Assembly: GCF_034190915.1 (NCBI RefSeq)
Contig: NW_026947506.1
Span: 10,787,501 to 10,851,500, forward strand
DNA from: Cavia porcellus
Lineage: Eukaryota > Chordata > Mammalia > Rodentia > Caviidae
Direction of reading: 5' to 3'
DNA length: 64,000 nt
The notes under the pieces are model-generated. The model was not told the DNA's origin. It did no database searches and saw only the letters and a program-made list of their open reading frames with translations. The position numbers and the translations under genes were made by a program. Positions 56,670-64,000 of the stretch are shown in pieces. Every line of letters begins with the position of its first letter. The stretch's first letter is position 1.

Positions 56670-56815
56670 ACACTTCCTCTTCCTCCCCCACTTCTTTTTC
56701 CTCCACCTCCACTTCCTCCTCTTCGTTGTCTTTCTCCTACTGTTCCCCCTTCACTTCCTCTCTTTGACTTCCTCCTCCTCCGCCCTGTCCACCTCCACTT
56801 GTTCCCGCTCGTTTC
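56670..56815 (+). repeat. Polypyrimidine tract with repeated ACTTCCTC
   Basis: About 145 bp of nearly pure C/T on the plus strand. ACTTCCTC (GAGGAAGT on the other strand, a PU.1/ETS-type word) occurs at 56672, 56711, 56753 and 56767. Confidence 0.7.
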
Positions 56816-57064
56816 TGGGGCGCCTTGACCTGTCCCCGCACCCGGCCTCTCTGCTGTGCAGCCCTCGCTCACTCGCGTCCGGTGCTGGGTCCGTCCTGAT
56901 CCGGGCGGCTCTTTCCTGCGGCCTGGCTGCTCCTGGCACTAGGCTCAGAAACCTGGACCGCCGCAGGAAGACAGCATGGGGCCTGGGTGCATGTAGGACG
57001 TTAACTGTTGAGCAAAATGACACGGTCCTCGAATGGCTCGACACGACATGGGTGCACAGTTATG

Positions 57065-57210
57065 GCTGAAAACTACCCAGGGGCAGTGACACACCCCTGT
57101 ACTCCCAACACTGGGAGTCTGAGGCAGGAGGATCACAAGTGTGAGGCCCCCCCCCCCCCCCCGTGCGGACAGTTTAGCGATTTCAGGAGACCCCTGTCCA
57201 AAAAAAAAAA
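57065..57210 (+). mobile_element. B1-like SINE
   Basis: GGGGCAGTGACACACCCC to an A run at about 57200, with an internal run of C at about 57147-57162. Confidence 0.75.
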
Positions 57211-57609
57211 AAAAAAAAACCAAAGGCCCTAGAGATGTAGCCCCCTTTGAAGCTTTGCATTCAGCCCTCAGCACCACTTACAGCCAAAAGCAGAATTATT
57301 CCAGCAGCATGTGAGCGCACTCCCCTGTCACCTCTCGCGCGCAGTCAGCTGCTATGCACTTCTTGCGCTAGCCACGCTGGAGCCCCACACTCCTTGTTAT
57401 GCCCTTTGAGAGGAGTCTGCGCCCTGGGTCTCTTCCCCTGCGCTGCTGGACACAGCGCAGAGGCTGGGTCCCCAGACTGTGCCAGGCGTCCTGCCCCGCA
57501 CCGTCGGGCTCCTCTGAGCTTGCTGAGCACCGAGGCCCCACACACATCCCTTCCCAGCCCTTTTACAACCCCGGGATACTCTCCTGTGGAGAGCTGGCTA
57601 TGGAAGAGA

Positions 57610-57850
57610 CCTTTTTGGATTGAACCCAGGGCCCCCTTAGCAAGCTACATCTCTAGCCTTTGTGTGTGTGTGTGTCAAACTTATGATTGCGCGTTTGCAA
57701 GGCAGGCACTTACGCCGTTGAGTTAAAATCCCCAGCCTTTTTTTTTTTTTTTTTTGGACACAGAGTTTCATTAAATTGCGCAGGCTAGGTTCAAACTTTC
57801 AATCCTGCCTCAGAGCGCTGAGGTTGCAAGGAGCTGACGTGGCACCTGTG
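57610..57850 (-). mobile_element. Old B1-ID dimer interrupted by a younger ID
   Basis: The old ID half (GGATTGAACCCAGGGCC) at about 57615-57658 and the B1 half at about 57755-57840 flank an ID (-) at about 57665-57740. Confidence 0.7.
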
Positions 57851-57854
57851 GCCT

Positions 57855-60180
57855 AAACTGGGTTAGAGAAGGAAAGAGCTGTGGCTCCAAGCCCAGCGGT
57901 AGATGGAAGTGGAGAGTGCATCCAGGTCCCTGGAGGCTTGTCACTTGGAGCCTCGCCCCCCATTCCCCCTGGTCCCTCCTCCCCAGGGGATGTTGGGAAA
58001 GATAGACACCCCCCCCCCCATCTGCTGCAGAGCCCTTTGTCTCCCTCTTCTCTCCCGGGTCTTGATCTCAAGCAGCCTCTGCCTTTACTCTTCTGAGAAC
58101 CTGCATTTCCCAGGCACAGTTAGATGCTTGGACCTCAGCTGTGCCTCTGACTCCCCTGTGGAAGGGAAGCTCTTGCCCCTGCCTGCAGGAAGGGCACACC
58201 CTCGGCAGGCCTCCCTCTGAACAATTGCTACACCTTGTGGTCTGTGAGCCAGCAGGGCCCCCAGGTCCATGTCCCTGCTGCAACTGTGTCACGTTAGAGG
58301 CTGGAGGCCCTCACTCACCCTTCAGTGCATCAGTTTCTTGTGTGGAGTGGGGTGAGCCTGATGAGAGGGCAGAGCTTAGCACAGTGTCAGAGATAAGGGA
58401 GCCACGTGGGAAAGCTGGTGTCGCTCCATCCTGGGCCTCTAGTGCCCCTGTCACAAGTCCCCACACAGAACAGCTACTTCCATCCAGCAGGGATCTCTCC
58501 CCTGCTTCTGCGCACTTGTGTGTCATACAACTTTGTGTGAAACTCAGTTTACCCTCAGGCATGGTCTCTAACAGGAACCTGAGATGTGCTGGTTTACCCA
58601 GAGCAGTGCTCATGAGGTCAGTTTTGGAGGTCTCAGGCCCCATAACTGGGCACCTTAGAGAGCAGCACCAATCACACAGGGACAGGTGCTGGAACAAACT
58701 GCTTTCTCGCTGCCAGGAAGTGAGAGGGAGAGAACCATGTCCCACACTCCCTGGAGTGACGCAGCTCCAGTGACCCAAAGTCCTCGACTGGGCCTCATTT
58801 TTTTCATTTCTGTCACCTCCAGATCACACTAGCAGAGGCCAAACCATGACACACCAGCTCCACCGCACAGGACAGATGCCTGCTGCCTTGCAGCTCTGCA
58901 AACCCTGCAATCACCCGAGTTGGTCTAAGCTGTCCTGTGAGTCCATCCAGACAGCCTGGAGCTAGGCTGGCCGAGGGCGGGCTCCAGCTGGCCCATCTCG
59001 GTCTGTGTGGGTTCCCACAGCATCTAGAGTGATTCATTTCTCCCAGGCAAAGGAGCAGCTTTTCCTCCTCCTTCATCCTTTTGAGCTCTGCCTGATTCCA
59101 GAGTACAGTGATATTTGGGCTGGAGGATGGGTGTTGCAAGCACAACCTTATTCAGATTAGGCCCCAACTCGAGACCCTCCTGTCTCAGCCTCCCAGACCC
59201 CTGGATGACTGCAGATTTTCGTATCCTTGAATGTGGAAGTTGCAGAACATGTAAGTTTGCATGATCTTAGCACACAACATGCAGTAACCATTGCCAACAC
59301 TGCCGCATCCGTGGTCACCTTGCCTCTGTCCCCATAGCCTGATCCCTGGCATTCTGGAAGGGGGACAGGAGGAAGGATTTGGGTTCAGGGAGGGCCACAG
59401 CTTCTGTCACAAAGCCCATCTTGGGGGCCAGGGTAGGCACAGGGGCTTTTGGGAGAAGGGAAAGCCATGTTGCTGGGGTGCCTCACCCAGGGCCTTACCC
59501 AGGGCCTGTCCCTGCCTCTGGTCCCCTGCTGTTCCTCAGACAGAACCAAGCTGGGAAGAGTCACCCAGGCCGATGTATTGGGGCTCTGTGGGTCAGAAGA
59601 GGTACGACCTCAGTTAACCTGAGCCACTGAGGACAGATGCGGAGCAAGATATTTTGTGGAGAGGGAGCCTGGGGCTTGAAACTGTGCCTCTGGGTGGACT
59701 TTGTCATTCCTGCCATGCCCGTGCCTAGATTTTAGATTAGAAGTTTATGTAAAGGCACGCTTATCTCAGACTCCACACTCATTCCCAGAAATCACTCTGC
59801 AGAAACTGCCCTCCTCCTCTCCCTTATCCAGTAAGGCTGTCCGTGAGGTTTCTGGGAGGCTGCTGGCTGGAGCTGGAGGACTGAACACCACTGTTGGGGG
59901 CCGTGGACAGCCCAGCCGGTCTCACCTCCTGTTTGCTAGCTGCTGGACCTGAAAGTTCCCTGCTAAATGAACCACTGGCCGACGTCAGGTGGCCAGAGCT
60001 GGGCCACATCTTCCATCTCCACAGCAGCAGTGGGTTTAAAGCAGTGGATTTGTCATCCTCTGTGCAGTAAACAAAGGCCATGTCATGGTCCACTCCATCA
60101 GACCACCAAGAATAATGAGTTCTTCAAAACAATGTTTAAACCAAACAAAGACTTAACGTGTTTTGTAGTTGTAAATATTA
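57855..60180. other. Non-coding unique stretch
   Basis: No coding exon recognised; a 210-codon open frame (58141-58773) has no domain signature and is opposed by a 155-codon frame on the other strand. Confidence 0.45.
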
Positions 60181-60184
60181 AAAT

Positions 60185-60910
60185 TGGACCCTCCTGCCTC
60201 AGCCTCCTGAGGTCTGGGATTACAAGCATGTATCACCACACCCACTAGATTTGCCCTCCCCTCCCTTCCACTCCCCTCTCCTCTCCTTTCTTTTTCTTTC
60301 CTTTTTTTGTTACGACAAGGTCTCACTGTGTTGCCCAGCCTGGCCTTGGGTTTTGTTTAGATTTTGTTTGTTTTGATTTTGCTTTTTTGAGGCAGGCCTC
60401 ACTATATAGTTTAGGCTGATCTTGAACTCACTATGTATTTGAACCAACCTTGAACTCTAATTCTCCTGCCTCAGCCTCCTTGTGCTGGAATTATAGGCAG
60501 GCACTACCACACCCAGAAGCCCAGTCTGGTTTTGAATTTCTAGGCTCAAACAACTCTTCTATCTCAGCCTCCGAGTACTACAGGTGTGTGCCACTTCGTG
60601 CAGCCTGAATACAAATTCTTAACCAGGTGTGGTAGTACACACCCATAATCCCAGGACTGGGAAGTTGAGACACAAGAATTACCAAGATTTTGAGACCATC
60701 ATAGGCTACAGAGTGAGTTCAAGGCCATCCTGAACTACATAGTGAGACCCTGTCTCAAAAAAACAATGCTGGGCGTGGTGGCTCATGCCTGTAATCTCAG
60801 CAGTCTAGAGGCTAAGGCAGGAGAATCACTTCCAGTTCCAGACTAGCCTGGGCTACAAAGTGAACTCAAGGTCAGCCTGAACTGCGTAAGACCCTGTCTC
60901 AAACAAACAA
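60185..60910. mobile_element. B1-like SINE cluster
   Basis: Minus-strand copies at about 60187-60245 and 60310-60600 (nested), then two plus-strand copies in tandem at about 60622-60765 and 60768-60905, the last ending in (CAAA)n. Confidence 0.82.
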
Positions 60911-60914
60911 ACAA

Positions 60915-61980
60915 ACAAACAAAACAACAAAACCTCCATGAATTTTTGAACACTATTATTCCTTGCTTCTAAGCCCTTAGCAGAGAAGTAAAATGTTACT
61001 ATATTAACTTCTGGTGAGCAGTGCTGGGATTTTCCATGCAGAGCAGTCATCAGCAAAGTGGCTGTTCCTCGAAGGCCAGTGTCCTTCAGCTGTCCACAGC
61101 AGGGGCAGCTGGGTCTGCGTGGTGGCATCAGCTTGGCCGAGTGGGCCACTTAGGTCTGGGCTTGCTCTCTGGAGTGCTCCCTCCCGAGACAACAGGGCTG
61201 CTCTGAGGCTGTATGTAGTTGGCCACCCGGTGCCCAGTATATGAAGCCAGTTCTGGACCCTGAAGGCGGGGCTCCAGGAGAGCAACTCGGGGGACAGGGT
61301 GCTAGGAGGTAGGAGCATGGGGGCTGCAGCTCAGTGCAAGCTCCTGCCCCTCGAGCCTGCACTCTGGGAGCAAAATAAGCAGAACCACAAGACAGTGCCC
61401 AGAGCTCGACTGGTGTCTGGAACCGGATTTTCATCTGAACTGCCTGTGATTAGCTGTACTGTGACATGGCTCAAATAGTCATCACCAGGACTGCGGACGT
61501 TGGAGATCATTTCAGAGGAAAAATGAAGAACGGTGGGCAGGTGCCTGTCCCCTCAGCCTTTCCTCCTCCATGGCCTGTGGCCTCTCCATTGGTGACTGCT
61601 GGCTCAGCTGTGGGGACCCTCCATCAAGTGTTCTGCTGTAGGAGCAGCAGGACTCTGGGGTCCCCCTGAACAGAGCCTGTCCTCACTCCTCCTGGAGCCC
61701 GAGAAACTCTTGGGCCATCACTGCCCACACCCGAAGTCAGGGAGGCCTTGGTGTGTGCAGGCGTGGGGAGGGCTAAGGGCCGAGGTTGTGGCTGCATGGG
61801 GGAGGGGTGGAGGCTGGGGTACCGGACACTAGGGACCTGGCATAGAAAGGGCACACCACATGGGGGGTCTAGGAGGCTGGGGGTGTGTGGCACAGGGGTA
61901 GGGTCAGCTCTGCGAGGGGCCACTGTGGTCAGGACAGGCAGAGGACTCAGCCATAGAAACCATTGAACTTACTCATTTTG
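60915..61980. other. Non-coding unique stretch
   Basis: No gene or repeat recognised. Confidence 0.4.
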
Positions 61981-61984
61981 TTTT

Positions 61985-62620
61985 GTTTATTTTTGCAGGA
62001 CTGGGGTTAAACCCAAGTCCTTGGTGCCGAGCCACAAACCCAGTCTTTTTTTCGTGTTTTATTTTGAGTCACCAAGGTCCCAGACGGATGGGGCTAGAGC
62101 ACCCAATCTTCTAACAGAAAACCAAAGGACAGTACATGTCTGCCCGAGAGCAGCCTCCTGTGGATGATCGAGGGGACCCTGGTGTCTCAGGACATCTAGG
62201 GGGAGCCCTGTGGTGTGGGCAGAGTTGTCCCTCAGGACCCCTATATTTACCTTTTCTGGAAAATTTTTACACTACAGATTAAACCCAGGATCTTCACACT
62301 GAGCCACATCCAAACCCTTTTTATTTATTATTATTTTTTCAGACAAGATTGTGCTATATAATTCAGGGTGGATTTGAACTCACTGTGTAGCCCAGGCTGG
62401 CCTCAAACCCGTGGTGATCCTCCTTGCCTCAGTGTCTCAGTGCCTCTTGAGTGTTGGGATTACAGGGGTGCGCCACCACATCCAGTCCCTTTTTTATTTT
62501 TTGAGACAGGTTCTCACTATGACCCAAAGTTGCCCAGACCTGAGTTCGAACTTGCGATCTTCCTGTCTCAGCCTCCCAAGTGCTAGGATGACAGGAATGT
62601 ACCACCACACCTGGCTCCTC
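61985..62620 (-). mobile_element. Old SINE cluster (ID and B1 halves)
   Basis: ID-like half at about 61997-62045; a B1-ID dimer at about 62262-62490 (ATTAAACCCAGGATC, then a B1 copy with GTGTAGCCCAGGCTGG); a further B1 at about 62493-62615. Confidence 0.72.
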
Positions 62621-62624
62621 CTCT

Positions 62625-64000
62625 GAGATTCCTGGCAGGTGTCTTTACTGTCCCACCAGGCCCCCCGGCTGAGATGGGTCCAGATGCATCTTTCCACTTG
62701 CTCAGCCTTCCAGCACAGTGTTCAGCCTTCCTATGGCCAGAAGGGGGCGGTCCAGGCTGCCTCCTGTGACATCGCATCGTTCTATGTCCGCTACTCCAGT
62801 GCTGAGTGTGGGGTGGGTCTGCAGATTGGTCCCTATCCAAGCTTTTTCTTCACTAGTCAAGGGAGCACACCAGTGCTCAGCCCACTGCCAGGGGTCCTGA
62901 AGTCCCTTGCCGCCATTTCTTTCCCTCTTTCTGGAGTCCTCTCCCCAGGACAGGGGGATATGAAGGCACTCCCATCCAGGCTCCCATGGTGGCACCATTG
63001 TGGGAAGGGAGTGCCTGGCCTGGCAGGCTGGCATTCGCAGCAGATCCACTCTTGAGTAATGACCCCTGGACCCACGAGGCCTGTGAGCAGAGGAGCAGTT
63101 CCTGAAGGCAGTGACCCCAGCATCTCCTCTGCCCACCCGGTCCCACTTCCTATGCCACTGTCCCGAGAGAAGGATTGGGTCTCCACATGTGTTCCAGGGG
63201 ACAAATCGCAGCAACCACACAGAGGAACCCAGCCAGGGAGTCTCAAGGCGGAGCCCTAACTCAGGATGAAGTGTGACTCAGCCACAGTGGACATGGCCAG
63301 CCAGTACCTGGTGTCCTGTACTTTACAGTCCTGGCAAATGGCGCCCAGTCTAGGTGCAGACACTGGCAGCCTGGGTGGACCCCAGCCCTCTGTGACTCTA
63401 TTTGCTGACTCTGGGGTAGGGGAGATGCTGTCTCCCACAGACACAGGATCTTGGCTCAAGGCCAGCCCATCTGTAGCTGATAACTGGACACCTCTCCCAA
63501 AAACCCAATGCTCCTCACAGACTGCACCTGGACCTCATGGGGACAGGACCTGTCAAGAGACCTCAAGTGACAGTGGCTGAACCATGTAGGGCACAGCATT
63601 GGCTACCAGTAGCACTGTTCGCCCCACTGGCCTGGGTCTGGAGGTCACCCGGGTCACATGTCACTCATAACTGGGGTTCCTGATGGGACACTGGTGGGAG
63701 CTAAGGGTCAGGCCTAGGTGGGCCACTCAGTCAGGGCCCAAAGAGCAGCCATGCCACTGTTCCCACGGGTCTAGGGGAGGGAAGACCATGGGCAGGAGGC
63801 CAGTGAGGCCTACGTGGCTCCACTGAGGTGAGCCCAGATAGAGACACGCTGTCCCCGGCAGGGGCTCCTGGCCTGGCTGCTGTCAGAGCTGAGGAGCAGG
63901 AGGATGGTCCCTCACCTCCAGAGCTTGCCCTTGTCCTCTTCTGGAGCCTGCGATGGTGACCTTGTCTGGAAACAATCTTTGTCCACACGACGAATCTACA
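62625..64000. other. Non-coding unique stretch to the window end
   Basis: Overlapping frames of 129-172 codons on the minus strand at 62702-63246 carry no domain signature. No RASGEF1A exon was recognised. Confidence 0.4.

Larger units (their letters stand above)
56050..57000. promoter_or_regulatory. Orphan CpG island with CCAAT, ETS and CTCF-like motifs
   Basis: CpG-rich DNA with CCAAT boxes (CAGCCAATCAGC near 56350, CCATTGGGCGG near 56421, GGATTGGCTG near 56457), an ETS site (GCCGGAAGTG near 56474) and a CTCF-like core at 56534-56550. It lies where the FXYD4-RASGEF1A interval is expected, but no RASGEF1A exon is seen. It may drive a lncRNA or a distal RASGEF1A first exon; this is inference. 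Confidence 0.5.

Noticed and set aside
56455..57069. 204-codon frame in the orphan island
   Set aside because: Much of it is low-complexity Ser/Leu/Phe from a polypyrimidine tract; no domain.
1308..57740. Possible tRNA genes (A and B box matches)
   Set aside because: These are ID SINEs: they have the tRNA-like boxes but end in A-rich tails and have target-site duplications, and do not fold as full tRNAs.
58141..58773. 210-codon open frame
   Set aside because: An opposing long frame overlaps it and there is no domain, splice context or conserved start.
57000..64000. RASGEF1A exons, expected next by synteny
   Set aside because: No frame resembling the RasGEF or N-terminal domain could be recognised; the gene probably starts beyond the window.

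Overview
This is vertebrate nuclear DNA from a mammal, and almost certainly a non-murid rodent. It carries two syntenic mammalian genes with spliced structure, CpG islands, L1 fragments and very many SINEs. The dominant young SINE is a tRNA-derived ID element whose body (CAGCGGCATAAG, GCAAGCAGGCAG) differs from the murid ID/BC1 consensus as I know it. The B1-like (7SL-derived) elements carry the internal duplication typical of rodent B1. Old B1-ID dimers are also common, as known from non-murid rodents. Beaver-like Castorimorpha is my best guess, but the species call is inference.

Layout. 0-1.3 kb: LTR-like sequence. 2.2-3.3 kb (minus strand): a decayed C2H2 zinc-finger array with frameshifts, stops and a SINE insertion. 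7.9-9.05 kb: a CpG-rich promoter with an array of ETS sites. 15.4-16.5 kb: a second CpG-rich promoter with no gene I can name. 9.5-29.9 kb otherwise: repeats and unique non-coding DNA. 29.9-31.4 kb: a large CpG island, probably a distal promoter of HNRNPF. 36.6-37.3 kb: the proximal HNRNPF promoter with non-coding exon 1, followed by non-coding exon 2. 42,268-about 44,190: the single coding exon of HNRNPF (+). 49.78-51.33 kb: FXYD4 (-), assembled here from seven small coding exons. 56.05-57.0 kb: an orphan CpG island with a CTCF-like site and a polypyrimidine tract. 57-64 kb: unique and repeat DNA with no gene I can support.

The order zinc-finger gene, HNRNPF, FXYD4, with HNRNPF and FXYD4 facing each other, matches the mammalian locus on human 10q11 (ZNF487 - HNRNPF - FXYD4 - RASGEF1A). 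On that basis the zinc-finger remnant is probably the ZNF487 counterpart. HNRNPF encodes a nuclear G-tract-binding splicing factor. FXYD4 encodes the small membrane regulator (CHIF) of Na,K-ATPase. They are neighbours by synteny and are not known to act together.

I found no novel biological system. The most informative observations are: loss of the upstream of two start codons in HNRNPF; a 33-bp tandem duplication that doubles the poly(A) signal of FXYD4; a B1+ID pair flanked by a single target-site duplication; an L1 with a 5' inversion; a stepwise-decayed zinc-finger gene; and three promoter-like CpG islands whose transcripts cannot be named from sequence alone.
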